In this document: piece by piece, positions 1-7,473 of the stretch
Layout: every line of letters begins with the position of its first letter
Position numbering within the stretch: position 1 is the stretch's first letter
Assembly: GCA_028692535.1 (NCBI GenBank)
Contig: JAQUXD010000049.1
Coordinates: 1 to 11,383 of the forward strand
Direction: 5' to 3'
DNA length: 11,383 nt
DNA from: Eubacteriales bacterium
Lineage (GTDB): Bacteria > Bacillota > Clostridia > Peptostreptococcales > Anaerovoracaceae
Made by a program: the position numbers and the translations under genes
The notes under the pieces: generated by a model
Databases searched by the model: none
Told to the model about the DNA's origin: nothing
What the model saw: the letters and a program-made list of their open reading frames with translations, nothing else

Positions 1-381
1 ATGCTTTTAGTGGACAGTGTGCTGTCCATGACGGAGGGTACTTGTATCGAAGGATCATTTTATGTGGATCCCGACCGGGAAATATTTAAGGGTCATTTCC
101 CTGACGAACCGGTCCTTCCCGGCGTGTATACCGTGGAAGTGATGGCACAGGTGTCGGATATCCTGATCTTGTCCATGGGACGATATGCGGGAAAGGTCCC
201 GCTTTTCATCGGGATCGACAAAGTGCGCTTTTTCCGGAAGATCCAGCCGGGCGATACCCTGCGGATCGTCAGCCGGATCCAGTCGGAGCGGATCGAGAAA
301 TCGATCGTCACCTGCAGTGCGGAAGTCTATAACAAAGGAGAGCTGGCATGTACCGGAGACGTGACACTGGCCATGAGATGA
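1..381 (+). CDS. fabZ: FabZ-type 3-hydroxyacyl dehydratase (hotdog fold), 5' partial
   Basis: Removes water from a 3-hydroxyacyl thioester to give the trans-2-enoyl thioester, as FabZ does in type II fatty acid synthesis. The signature GHFPDEPVLPG is followed by VEVMAQ. His32 and Glu46 are 14 residues apart, the spacing of the FabZ catalytic His/Glu pair. The visible 126 residues begin at MLLVD, which in this family normally follows about 10-15 residues ending in a 'PHRxP' segment. No ribosome binding site is visible, so the true start almost certainly lies before the window and position 1 is an internal Met. The stop is 15 nt before the CoA-transferase ATG, so the two are very likely cotranscribed. 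Because the neighbours act on CoA esters, the substrate could be a CoA thioester rather than acyl-ACP; the sequence does not decide this. The hotdog dehydratase call is strong, but the assignment to FabZ proper is less sure. Confidence 0.8.
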   Translation: MLLVDSVLSMTEGTCIEGSFYVDPDREIFKGHFPDEPVLPGVYTVEVMAQVSDILILSMGRYAGKVPLFIGIDKVRFFRKIQPGDTLRIVSRIQSERIEKSIVTCSAEVYNKGELACTGDVTLAMR

Positions 382-396
382 AGGAGAGATCTATTG

Positions 397-1722
397 ATGA
401 ATTGGAGAACGATTTACGAAGAAAGGCGGGTGACCGCACAGGAAGCGCTATCTCACATCCGACCGGGAGATGCAGTGGTACCGGCCCATGCGGCATCGGA
501 GCCGCGATATCTGATCGACGAATTGCTTAAGCGGAAGGAAGAGCTGTCGGACGTGAAGATTGTGCAGGGCCTGAATATCGGATTGGCGCCTTATGCCGCT
601 GCTGAATATGACGGACACTTTAACGTACATTCATTTTTTTTAGGAAAAAACAATCGAAAAGCGGTGCAGGAAGGCAGAGGAGAGATGATACCCATCCACT
701 TCTATGCTCAGCCCAGAGGCTTTCGAGACGGATTTATTCCTTGTGATGTGGCGTTGATCAGCTGCACTCCGCCCAACGAAGACGGCTATGTGAACATGGG
801 TCTTTCATGTGATCAGACTCGGGTCATTGTGGAGAAAGCCGGAATCGCCATTGCCCAAGTGAACGACCACGTACCTCATACCTGTGGGGATACGCTGATC
901 CATGTTTCGGATATCGACTTCTTTGTGGAGCACAACGAAGACATGTACGAAATTCCGCCGATCAGCAGCAGCGATCCCATCGCGGAAAAGATCGGAGCAA
1001 ATATAGCTGCGCTGATTCGCGACGGGGATACTCTGCAAATGGGCCAGGGTACTGTGCCCAACGCCATTCTCAAGTTCTTGGAAGACAAAAAAGATTTAGG
1101 CGTGCATACGGAAGTGTTCTCAGATAATTTACTTCCTCTTATCGAGCTGGGCGTTGTAAACGGCGCACGCAAAACATTTCACAGAGGGAAGATCGTTGCC
1201 ACGTTTATTCAGGGCAGCAAGGAATTGTACCGTTACGTGGATCACAACAGCATGATCGAAATGATGCCGGTGGATTATACGAACGATGTGGCAAACATTG
1301 CCAAGAACGACAATATGGTCGCCATCAACTCAGCATTGGAAGTGGATTTGATGGGGCAGGTCGTAGCTGATTCCATCGGAACAAAAATGTTCAGCGGCGT
1401 AGGCGGTCAACTGGACTTTTTGCGCGGCGCCGAGCAGTCCAGAGGCGGCCGGCCCGTCATAGCGTTGCCGTCTACCGCAAAAGGAGGTACCATCTCCCGG
1501 ATCGTAGCGGTATTGAAGCCGGGCACACCGGTAACGACCACCCGTCAGGATGTTCACTGGGTCGTGACGGAATATGGCGCAGTCAATCTCTTCGGAAAGC
1601 CGATCCGACAGCGGGCCGAATTGCTGATCAGCATCGCGCATCCGGATTTTCGCGACCGGCTTGCGGCAGATTTTGACCATTATCTGAAAGATGCAGGCGT
1701 TTTCAACGGCTTTGCGCTGTAA
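397..1722 (+). CDS. Acetyl-CoA hydrolase/transferase family CoA-transferase (4-hydroxybutyrate/butyrate CoA-transferase-like)
   Basis: Moves CoA between an acyl-CoA and a free acid such as acetate through a glutamyl-CoA thioester intermediate. The 441-residue length suits the family. The C-terminal signature GGQLDFLRGAEQSRGG (residues about 336-351) is characteristic of 4-hydroxybutyrate and butyryl-CoA:acetate CoA-transferases. The likely catalytic Glu is Glu239, in HTEVFSD, close to Glu238 of the characterised clostridial 4-hydroxybutyrate CoA-transferase. GQGTVPNAIL (about 217-226) precedes it. The ATG at 397 is preferred, with AGGAG at 382-386 ten bases upstream; an in-frame TTG at 394 is the alternative. 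It sits between the dehydratase and an acyl-CoA dehydrogenase/Etf set, which suggests it releases or activates the acid of that fermentation pathway. Substrate preference (butyrate, 4-hydroxybutyrate, propionate or other) cannot be read from sequence alone. Confidence 0.9.
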   Translation: MNWRTIYEERRVTAQEALSHIRPGDAVVPAHAASEPRYLIDELLKRKEELSDVKIVQGLNIGLAPYAAAEYDGHFNVHSFFLGKNNRKAVQEGRGEMIPIHFYAQPRGFRDGFIPCDVALISCTPPNEDGYVNMGLSCDQTRVIVEKAGIAIAQVNDHVPHTCGDTLIHVSDIDFFVEHNEDMYEIPPISSSDPIAEKIGANIAALIRDGDTLQMGQGTVPNAILKFLEDKKDLGVHTEVFSDNLLPLIELGVVNGARKTFHRGKIVATFIQGSKELYRYVDHNSMIEMMPVDYTNDVANIAKNDNMVAINSALEVDLMGQVVADSIGTKMFSGVGGQLDFLRGAEQSRGGRPVIALPSTAKGGTISRIVAVLKPGTPVTTTRQDVHWVVTEYGAVNLFGKPIRQRAELLISIAHPDFRDRLAADFDHYLKDAGVFNGFAL

Positions 1723-1756
1723 CCCGAAGCAACATATAGAAACCAAGGAGGAAATC

Positions 1757-2896
1757 ATGAACTTTACACCGACGAAAGAACAGGACATGGTCAGGCAAAT
1801 GGTCCGGGAATTTGCCGAGACCGAAGTGAAGCCCATCGCCGCGGAAATAGACGAAAAGGCGGAATATCCCTATGATACAGTCGCCAAAGCTGCAAAATTA
1901 GGACTCCTGGGAATGCCGTTTCCCGAAGAATACGGCGGCGGCGCCACGGACTATATCAGCTATATCATCGCAGTGGAAGAACTGTCAAGAGTTTGCGGAT
2001 CTCACGGCGTGATTGTGCAGACACACTGTGCGTTGTGCTGCTGGCCGATTATGACTTACGGCACCCAAGAACAAAAAGATAAGTATCTTCCGGATCTGGT
2101 GTCCGGCAAAAAACTGGGCGCTTTCGGCCTGACGGAGCCCAATGCGGGCACCGACGCGGCTGGCATTCAGACCCGTGCGGTAGACAAAGGGGATCATTGG
2201 CTTCTCAACGGAAGCAAGATCTTTATATCCGGCGGCGGCATCGCCGATGTCTACGTCATCATGGCAATGACGGACAAATCCAAAGGAACCAGAGGCATTT
2301 CCTCTTTCATCGTGGAAAAGGGGATGCCGGGTTTTACAGTCCCCAAACACGAAAACAAGATGGGAATCCGGGGCAGCCTGGCCGGCGAACTGGTGTTCGA
2401 AGACGTAAAGCTCCCCAAAGAAAACCTTTTAGGGGATCTCGGCAAAGGCTTTAAAGTCGCCATGACATCCCTGGATGTCGGCAGGCTTGGCATCGGCGCC
2501 CAGGCGCTGGGCATCGCTCAAGGCGCCTTCGATGAGACCGTGACATATATGAAGAGCAGAAAACAATTCGGGAAATCGCTGGATAAATTCCAGGCTTTGG
2601 CTTTTGAGATGGCAGAAATGCGAAACCGGATCGACATGTCCAGACTGATGCTGTACAAAGCCTGCGACCTCAGAACGAAAGGTCTGCCCAGCACCGTGGC
2701 AGCAGCTCAGGCCAAGCTGGCTTGTTCCGAAACGGCGATGTATGTTACGACCAAAGCCGTACAATTCCACGGAGGATATGGATATATCAAAGACTATCCT
2801 ATCGAGCGGATGATGCGAGACGCCAAAATCACAGAAATCTACGAAGGCACCTCGGAAGTCATGAAGATGGTCATCTCCGGAGACATTTTCAAATAA
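1757..2896 (+). CDS. Acyl-CoA dehydrogenase, short-chain/butyryl-CoA dehydrogenase-like
   Basis: FAD flavoprotein interconverting acyl-CoA and 2-enoyl-CoA with Etf as electron partner; in fermenters it usually runs as an enoyl-CoA reductase. The protein is 379 residues, the family norm. It shows the FAD/substrate motif FGLTEPNAGTDAAG (about 123-136), the middle beta domain, and the C-terminal helical domain with QFHGGYGYIKDYPIERMMRD (336-355). The catalytic base is Glu363 in IYEGTSE, where short- and medium-chain enzymes have it. The start is the ATG at 1757, preceded by AAGGAGG at 1745-1751; a longer in-frame reading from 1691 overlaps the CoA-transferase and has no ribosome site. etfB follows 16 nt later, so the enzyme and its Etf are coexpressed. 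Butyryl-CoA is the likeliest substrate, but acryloyl-, glutaconyl-derived or branched-chain CoA esters remain possible. Confidence 0.93.
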   Translation: MNFTPTKEQDMVRQMVREFAETEVKPIAAEIDEKAEYPYDTVAKAAKLGLLGMPFPEEYGGGATDYISYIIAVEELSRVCGSHGVIVQTHCALCCWPIMTYGTQEQKDKYLPDLVSGKKLGAFGLTEPNAGTDAAGIQTRAVDKGDHWLLNGSKIFISGGGIADVYVIMAMTDKSKGTRGISSFIVEKGMPGFTVPKHENKMGIRGSLAGELVFEDVKLPKENLLGDLGKGFKVAMTSLDVGRLGIGAQALGIAQGAFDETVTYMKSRKQFGKSLDKFQALAFEMAEMRNRIDMSRLMLYKACDLRTKGLPSTVAAAQAKLACSETAMYVTTKAVQFHGGYGYIKDYPIERMMRDAKITEIYEGTSEVMKMVISGDIFK

Positions 2897-2912
2897 GGGA
2901 AGGATGGAAAAA

Positions 2913-3713
2913 ATGAAAATAATCGTATGTGCGAAACAGGTTCCCGACACGACTGAGATTCGGATCAATCCGGAAACGGGAACGTTGATAAGGGATGGTG
3001 TTCCCAGTATATTGAACCCTGATGACAGCAATGCGCTGGAAGAAGCGCTGCGCATCAAAGATGAATATCCGGATACGCATGTGACCGTGATCTCCATGGG
3101 CCCGCCTCAGGCAAAGGAAATGCTCATGGAGTGCATGGCCAAAGGCGCGGATGAATGCATCCTAATCAGCGACCGGGCTGTAGGCGGCTCTGATACTTGG
3201 GCGACCTCCAATGCCATCGCAGCGGCGGTGCGGAAGGTCGGCGCTTTCGATCTGATCTTTGCCGGCCGGCAAGCCATCGACGGCGATACGGCCCAGGTCG
3301 GTCCCCAGATCGCAGAGAAACTGGGCCTGCCACAGGTCACCTATGTGAAAGAAATGGAGCTTGTGGACTGTGAGAAAGCCGTCATGGTGAAACGTGCTTT
3401 AGAAGACGGATATCAGGAGATCAAGGTGGAATTGCCCTGCATGCTTACGGCGATCAAAGACCTTAACAAACCGAGATATATGTCTGTGAAAGGGATCTTT
3501 AAGGCTTGTCAGCCCGATGCGCCGATCCGCACATGGAGCGCGGCGGACATAGAAGTGGATCTGGGCACGGTCGGGCTCAAGGCGTCGCCAACTAATGTGT
3601 ATAAATCCTTTACGCCGAAGCCCAAGGATCCCGGAGTATTCGTAGAAGGAGAAACACCTTCTGAGCAGGTGGAAAACCTCCTGTCGGAACTGAAAAAGAA
3701 ACACATCGTGTAA
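2913..3713 (+). CDS. etfB: Electron transfer flavoprotein beta subunit
   Basis: Smaller Etf subunit; with EtfA it carries electrons between the upstream acyl-CoA dehydrogenase and NADH/ferredoxin or another acceptor. The N-terminus MKIIVCAKQVPDTTEIRINP is typical, and GRQAIDGDTAQVGPQIAEKL (residues 118-137) is the conserved nucleotide-binding segment. The DGDTAQVGP form resembles Etfs of anaerobes that bifurcate electrons from NADH to crotonyl-CoA and ferredoxin. I infer such a role but cannot prove it. The ATG at 2913 is chosen because it gives the family N-terminus and lies 9 nt after GGAAGG (2898-2903). An upstream in-frame ATG at 2904 directly abuts that site and would add three residues. 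The stop at 3711-3713 is 13 nt before etfA. Length, 266 residues, is normal. Confidence 0.94.
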   Translation: MKIIVCAKQVPDTTEIRINPETGTLIRDGVPSILNPDDSNALEEALRIKDEYPDTHVTVISMGPPQAKEMLMECMAKGADECILISDRAVGGSDTWATSNAIAAAVRKVGAFDLIFAGRQAIDGDTAQVGPQIAEKLGLPQVTYVKEMELVDCEKAVMVKRALEDGYQEIKVELPCMLTAIKDLNKPRYMSVKGIFKACQPDAPIRTWSAADIEVDLGTVGLKASPTNVYKSFTPKPKDPGVFVEGETPSEQVENLLSELKKKHIV

Positions 3714-3726
3714 GGAGGTTACCAGA

Positions 3727-4797
3727 ATGGATCAAATGAAATTCTCTGATTATAAAGACATATGGGTCTTTGCCGAACAGCGTAACGGCGTGCTGGCGAA
3801 TGTCGCCACCGAATTGCTCAGCGAAGGATACAGACTGTCCCGGGAAATGGACAGCAATACGAAGGTGTGCGCGGTAATCGTAGGCAGCGATGTATCCGGT
3901 CTGGCAAAGGACTGTTTTGCCTACGGGGCAGACAGCGTGATCCTTATTGAACATCCGCTCCTGGAGACCTACACAACGGATGCCTACACGAAGGTGATCT
4001 GCGATGCCATCGGTCAATACAAGCCGGAAATCGTTCTCTACGGGGCTACTTACATTGGAAGAGACTTGGCGCCCAGGATCGCAGCCCGGCTGGACGTAGG
4101 CCTAACGGCGGACTGTACGCACCTGGATGTGAAAGTTGCAAGCTATATTCGATATGCTCAGGAAAACACTACACTTGACACCAGTTCTCTGGATCCGGCG
4201 GATCCGGACACTTCACTCCTGATGACCCGGCCGGCCTTCGGCGGCAATCTGATGGCTACGATCATCAGTCGCAATACCCGGCCGCAAATGTCTACCGTAC
4301 GTCCGGGCGTCATGTCCCGCATCGACGCCAGAGAGAATGCTTCGGGCGAAGTGATTCGAATCGAACCGGCACTTGCCGAATCGGACATTCGCACCCAGGT
4401 GCTCAAGGCTGTGAAAGCAGCCAAGGAATTGGTCAATCTGTCAGATGCGGATATTATCGTGTCCGGCGGCCGGGGGCTCCATTCCCCCGAAGGGTTCCGT
4501 CTGATCAAGGATCTGGCGGACAAGGTGGGCGGTGTGGTGGGCGCTTCCCGTGCGGCAGTGGATGCCGGCTGGATCGATCCGTCTCATCAGGTGGGTCAGA
4601 CCGGGACGACTGTGAAGCCTCAGATCTATATCGCCTGTGGTATTTCCGGCGCCATCCAGCATCTGGCCGGCATGCAAAATTCAAAGATCATCATTGCGGT
4701 GAACAAGGATCCCGAAGCGCCCATGATGACCCTTGCCGACTATGCCATCGTGGGTGACCTCTACAAGGTGATCCCTGAGATGATCGCACAGTGGTAA
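3727..4797 (+). CDS. etfA: Electron transfer flavoprotein alpha subunit
   Basis: Larger Etf subunit, binding the mobile FAD in its C-terminal domain. Residues 1-200 form the N-terminal alpha/beta domain, including GATYIGRDLAPRIAARL (106-122) and TRPAFGGNLMATI (167-179). The C-terminal FAD domain shows SGGRG (246-250), GASRAAVDAGW (272-282), QVGQTGTTVKPQIYIACGIS (288-307) and NKDPEAP (326-332). The protein has 356 residues and no extra N-terminal ferredoxin domain. The start ATG at 3727 is well supported by AGGAGG (3714-3719). It is the last gene of the dehydratase/CoA-transferase/acyl-CoA dehydrogenase/etfBA operon and is followed by a stem-loop at 4804-4830. Its pairing next to etfB and an acyl-CoA dehydrogenase matches Bcd-EtfBA complexes of butyrate-forming clostridia. 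Confidence 0.94.
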   Translation: MDQMKFSDYKDIWVFAEQRNGVLANVATELLSEGYRLSREMDSNTKVCAVIVGSDVSGLAKDCFAYGADSVILIEHPLLETYTTDAYTKVICDAIGQYKPEIVLYGATYIGRDLAPRIAARLDVGLTADCTHLDVKVASYIRYAQENTTLDTSSLDPADPDTSLLMTRPAFGGNLMATIISRNTRPQMSTVRPGVMSRIDARENASGEVIRIEPALAESDIRTQVLKAVKAAKELVNLSDADIIVSGGRGLHSPEGFRLIKDLADKVGGVVGASRAAVDAGWIDPSHQVGQTGTTVKPQIYIACGISGAIQHLAGMQNSKIIIAVNKDPEAPMMTLADYAIVGDLYKVIPEMIAQW

Positions 4798-4803
4798 ACA
4801 AAA

Positions 4804-4830
4804 GGGGGATGGCTTCTGCTGCCATCCCCC
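4804..4830. terminator. Shared stem-loop terminator between convergent etfA and the ABM-domain gene
   Basis: GGGGGATGGC (4804-4813) pairs perfectly with GCCATCCCCC (4821-4830) around a 7-nt loop. Read on the minus strand it is followed by TTTTGTTTA, a fair U-tract, so it should end the ABM gene transcript well. On the plus strand the bases after the stem are GAACGCGTTTATTT, a poor U-tract, so it may terminate the etf operon only partly. Confidence 0.75.
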
Positions 4831-4838
4831 GAACGCGT

Positions 4839-5126
4839 TTATTTCAATTCGTATTTCTCGATTGAGGTTTCCACTACATATCGGTCTTTCAACTCTCCGA
4901 TCCGTTTGTAGTGAGCTTGTTTGCAATGCAGGTCCAAAGCGTCCTGGCTTTCCCATTTTTCCAAGAGCATCACTTCGTTCTCTTTTTCCGCCGAATAATA
5001 GAAATCATAGTATTCATTTCCCTCTTCGGCTTCCGAATCTTTTGCGATGCCTTCGCTGAGTACACTTCGTACGAATTCCTCTGCCTTGCCGGGATGGGTC
5101 CGGAAGGTCACATGCAGTATGATCAT
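4839..5126 (-). CDS. Antibiotic biosynthesis monooxygenase (ABM) domain protein, YgiN-like
   Basis: Small dimeric alpha+beta-barrel protein of the ABM/quinol monooxygenase-like family, 95 residues and so a single domain. Seen in sequence: an N-terminal strand MIILHVTFRTHPGKAEEF, a central YYDFYYSAEKENEVMLLEKW, and the helix SQDALDLHCKQAHYK with the family's conserved W-x(n)-H pattern. The start ATG is at 5126-5124 on the minus strand, with AAAGGAGA (5131-5138) just upstream. Members cleave or oxidise quinones, haem or polyketides, or have no known activity; nothing here identifies the substrate. It is a single-gene unit, convergent with etfA and divergent from ogt, with a candidate promoter that overlaps that of ogt. 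There is no signal peptide, so the product is cytoplasmic. Confidence 0.8.
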   Translation of the reverse strand: MIILHVTFRTHPGKAEEFVRSVLSEGIAKDSEAEEGNEYYDFYYSAEKENEVMLLEKWESQDALDLHCKQAHYKRIGELKDRYVVETSIEKYELK

Positions 5127-5146
5127 GGCTTCTCCTTTGCTTTCCG

Positions 5147-5175
5147 TTGCGATTCATGAGTGGATTTGATAAAAT
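5147..5175 (+). promoter_or_regulatory. Candidate sigma-A promoter of ogt-mtaB-hinT
   Basis: TTGCGA (5147-5152) and TAAAAT (5170-5175) are 17 nt apart, matching sigma-A consensus at four and five of six bases. The predicted start near 5182 gives a leader of about 65 nt that contains the 14-bp GC palindrome at 5219-5232. Confidence 0.5.
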
Positions 5176-5203
5176 GATACAGCAATGCCTGTGGAAGCGT
5201 CAA
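5174..5203 (-). promoter_or_regulatory. Candidate sigma-A promoter of the ABM-domain gene
   Basis: On the minus strand, TTGACG (5203-5198) and TATCAT (5179-5174) are 18 nt apart. Each matches its sigma-A consensus at five of six bases. The expected start near 5167 leaves about 40 nt of leader. The -10 overlaps the -10 of the opposite promoter for ogt. Confidence 0.5.
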
Positions 5204-5218
5204 GCGCATTGCCGAGAA

Positions 5219-5232
5219 CGGCGCGCGCGCCG
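5219..5232. repeat. 14-bp alternating GC palindrome in the ogt leader
   Basis: CGGCGCGCGCGCCG is a perfect palindrome ending directly before the AAAGGAG ribosome site (5233-5239) of ogt. It contains an alternating C/G run capable of Z-form DNA, and in RNA could form a small GC hairpin or a dimer. It could also be a protein site. No function is known. Confidence 0.6.
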
Positions 5233-5246
5233 AAAGGAGACAAAAT

Positions 5247-5786
5247 ATGAGATATGGTTGTTACATGGATTCCCCTGTGGGTAAGCTTCAGCTTGTGGAG
5301 AGGGACGGCGCATTGACCCACGTGCTTTTTTGTTCCAGACATGAGCCCAAGCCGCCTGCGGGAAAAAGACACGAAGTACTGGCAAAGGTGACGGGAAAGA
5401 CGGTTTATTTTACCGAAGAATGCACGCCGCTTTTGAGGAAAGTGCAGGAAGAGTTGAAAGAATATTTCGAAGGCAAGCGCAGGACCTTTACGATACCTTT
5501 GGCTCCGGAAGGCACGCCATTCCAACTGAAAGCCTGGGAAGGACTTCGCACTATTCCCTATGGCCAAACCCGAACCTATAAAGAAATGGCGGAATATGCC
5601 CAATGCCCCCTGGGCTATCGGGCCATCGGCATGGCCAACAACAGAAATCCCATCAGTATCATCGTGCCCTGTCACCGTGTGATCGGATCCAATGGGAAAC
5701 TGGTCGGCTTCGGAGGGGGTCTGGACAAAAAGGAATTGCTGTTGAATCTGGAAAAGAGCACCACGGAAAAGGGTCAGCTTGAATGA
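5247..5786 (+). CDS. ogt: Methylated-DNA--protein-cysteine methyltransferase (O6-alkylguanine repair)
   Basis: Suicide repair protein that moves the methyl or alkyl group from O6-methylguanine (and O4-methylthymine) to its own cysteine. The active-site motif IIVPCHRVIG places the acceptor at Cys142. The DNA-binding helix-turn-helix region runs from about 105 to 134 (GQTRTYKEMA ... YRAIGMANNRNP), with Arg125 as the probable arginine finger. GKLVGFGGGLDKKELLL closes the domain. At 179 residues it has the short N-terminal ribonuclease-like domain but no AdaA-type zinc domain, so it is Ogt-type rather than an Ada fusion. The start ATG at 5247 follows AAAGGAG (5233-5239) with 7 nt spacing. The stop overlaps the ATG of mtaB as ATGA, implying translational coupling. 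Confidence 0.95.
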   Translation: MRYGCYMDSPVGKLQLVERDGALTHVLFCSRHEPKPPAGKRHEVLAKVTGKTVYFTEECTPLLRKVQEELKEYFEGKRRTFTIPLAPEGTPFQLKAWEGLRTIPYGQTRTYKEMAEYAQCPLGYRAIGMANNRNPISIIVPCHRVIGSNGKLVGFGGGLDKKELLLNLEKSTTEKGQLE

Positions 5787-7114
5787 CAAAGACCGTAGCC
5801 TTCTATACCCTTGGTTGCAAGGTCAATCAATACGAATCCCAACAGCTGGAAGCGCAGTTTCGCGAGGCAGGATATGCGGTTGTGGACTCCAGGGCCGAAG
5901 CGGATGTTTACGTGGTGAACACCTGCACCGTTACCCGGTTGGCAGATCGAAAATCCAGGCAGTTTATGCGTCGCGCCAAACGGCAAAATCCGTCTTCGCT
6001 TCTTGTGGCGATGGGCTGTTATCCACAAACCAATCCGGAGGAAGTGTCTCGGATCGCCGAGGCGGATATTCTTGTGGGGAACGAAGACAAAGGAAAGGTT
6101 TTTACATATGTGGAAGCTTTCTTTCGTGAACACCGGCCGAATGATTGCATGCTTACGGAGAAAGAACAAGGGCATGCGGACAATGCCGCGCTGCTTTGTG
6201 TTCATCTCGAAAGCCGTACCCGGGCATTGCTGAAGATCCAGGACGGCTGCGACCGATTCTGCTCCTATTGCGTGATTCCCTATGCAAGAGGCCCGGTTCG
6301 CTCCAGGCCGATGGACGAGATCCTTGCGGAAGCGGAAACCCTGCTTCGCGCCGGATACCGGGAGTTGGTTCTGACGGGGATCAATACCGCATTGTATGGC
6401 GCCGATCAAAGCGGATCCTCCGAGGGCGTGATTTCTGTTGTCGATGCACTGAGCCGGCTAAAAGGCGATTTTCGGATCCGATTGGGATCTCTGGAACCTA
6501 CTGTGGTAGATGCAGCCTACGTGGAAAAGCTTTTGGCTTATGATAAGCTCTGCCATCATCTTCACTTGTCCGTGCAGAGCGGAAGCGACAGAATTCTTGA
6601 CGCGATGAACCGTCATTATACCATTTCGGATTATATGGAGATCGTCCGCGTCGTCCGGAACGCAGATCCGCGCTATGGGCTTACCACGGATATCATAACG
6701 GGATTTCCGGGTGAAACGGAAGAAGATTTTCGGCAGAGTTTGGATCTGGTGCGGCAGGTAGGATATCTGAAAGTCCACGGATTCCCCTATTCAAAACGAT
6801 TGCTGACCCGGGCCGGGGAAATGAGCGGCGCTGTTCCCGCACCTGTTAAAAAGGAGCGAAACCGACGCCTGAAGGAGATCGCTGATGTGGCTTCCGAAGC
6901 GTTCCTTCGATCGTTGGAAGGACGGAAGCTTCGTGTTCTGCCGGAAGAGATTTTTATCGACGCGGCAGGTCAATCGTACTGGAAAGGGCATGCGGATCAA
7001 TTCGTAACGGTGTATGTGTCCTGTCCTTCGGGGAAATTGCCGGGTAACGAATTTGTGGAGGTAGTGGCAGGGGTGCCATACGAAGAAGGTGTAATGGCCG
7101 GAAAGGAGCTATAG
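5783..7114 (+). CDS. mtaB: tRNA (t6A37 C2) methylthiotransferase MtaB, radical SAM
   Basis: Adds a methylthio group to N6-threonylcarbamoyladenosine at position 37 of ANN-decoding tRNAs, giving ms2t6A. It has the three-domain MTTase layout. The N-terminal UPF0004 domain has cluster cysteines Cys12 (TLGCKVNQYES), Cys48 (VNTCTVT) and Cys79 (MGCYPQ). The radical SAM domain has CxxxCxxC at Cys156, Cys160 and Cys163 (DGCDRFCSYC). A C-terminal TRAM-like segment follows at about 375-440. TLGCKVNQYES distinguishes MtaB (B. subtilis YqeV) from MiaB and RimO. The 443-residue length is normal. The start overlaps the ogt stop; the ribosome site is weak (AAGGG inside ogt), consistent with coupling. In many Firmicutes this gene lies just upstream of rpsU, as here; prmA/rsmE, its usual upstream neighbours, are not present and ogt takes that place. 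Confidence 0.95.
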   Translation: MTKTVAFYTLGCKVNQYESQQLEAQFREAGYAVVDSRAEADVYVVNTCTVTRLADRKSRQFMRRAKRQNPSSLLVAMGCYPQTNPEEVSRIAEADILVGNEDKGKVFTYVEAFFREHRPNDCMLTEKEQGHADNAALLCVHLESRTRALLKIQDGCDRFCSYCVIPYARGPVRSRPMDEILAEAETLLRAGYRELVLTGINTALYGADQSGSSEGVISVVDALSRLKGDFRIRLGSLEPTVVDAAYVEKLLAYDKLCHHLHLSVQSGSDRILDAMNRHYTISDYMEIVRVVRNADPRYGLTTDIITGFPGETEEDFRQSLDLVRQVGYLKVHGFPYSKRLLTRAGEMSGAVPAPVKKERNRRLKEIADVASEAFLRSLEGRKLRVLPEEIFIDAAGQSYWKGHADQFVTVYVSCPSGKLPGNEFVEVVAGVPYEEGVMAGKEL

Positions 7115-7115
7115 C

Positions 7116-7457
7116 ATGACAGATTGTATATTCTGTAAAATCGTAAACGGGGAGATCCCGTCAAAAAAAGCCTACGAGGACGAATGGATCTATGCTTTTC
7201 ACGACCTGGATCCGCAGGCTCCGGTCCACGTACTGATCGTTCCCAAACAACATCTGGACTCTCTGGACGATACATCCTCCGAGGATGCTGCGCTTTTGGG
7301 GCATCTGTTGCTCAAGGTGAAGGAGATCGCAAAAGACTTGGAATTGGAGAATGGATATCGACTGGTCGCCAACACCGGCGCAGACGGAATGCAGTCGGTG
7401 AAACACCTGCATTTTCACCTTTTGGGGAAACGCCTTATGCTATGGCCACCGGGTTGA
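7116..7457 (+). CDS. hinT: HIT family purine nucleoside phosphoramidase-like protein (HinT)
   Basis: Histidine-triad hydrolase that acts on purine nucleoside phosphoramidates and related AMP conjugates. The triad HLHFHLL uses His97, His99 and His101, and the C-terminus has the usual HinT pattern ending in W-P-P-G. Cys4 and Cys7 (DCIFC) are the zinc-type cysteines seen in many bacterial HinTs. PKQHLDSL (residues 43-50) is the conserved central motif. The 113-residue length is complete for the family. The ATG lies one base after the mtaB stop, with AAAGGAG inside the end of mtaB, so it belongs to the ogt-mtaB transcript. A HIT gene between mtaB and rpsU is a common clostridial arrangement. The physiological substrate is not known. 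Confidence 0.93.
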   Translation: MTDCIFCKIVNGEIPSKKAYEDEWIYAFHDLDPQAPVHVLIVPKQHLDSLDDTSSEDAALLGHLLLKVKEIAKDLELENGYRLVANTGADGMQSVKHLHFHLLGKRLMLWPPG

Positions 7458-7473
7458 TGCGCGGAAAAAGTAC

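Noticed and set aside
1691..1756. N-terminal extension of the acyl-CoA dehydrogenase by 22 residues
   Set aside because: The extra residues overlap the CoA-transferase gene and read through the AAGGAGG ribosome site; the ATG at 1757 gives the normal family N-terminus.
1330..1836. Minus-strand 168-codon open frame inside the CoA-transferase
   Set aside because: It lies opposite two genes with strong family matches and shows no domain or ribosome site.
2429..3097. Minus-strand 222-codon open frame across acyl-CoA dehydrogenase and etfB
   Set aside because: Shadow frame: it crosses the boundary of two well-supported plus-strand genes and has no recognisable motif.
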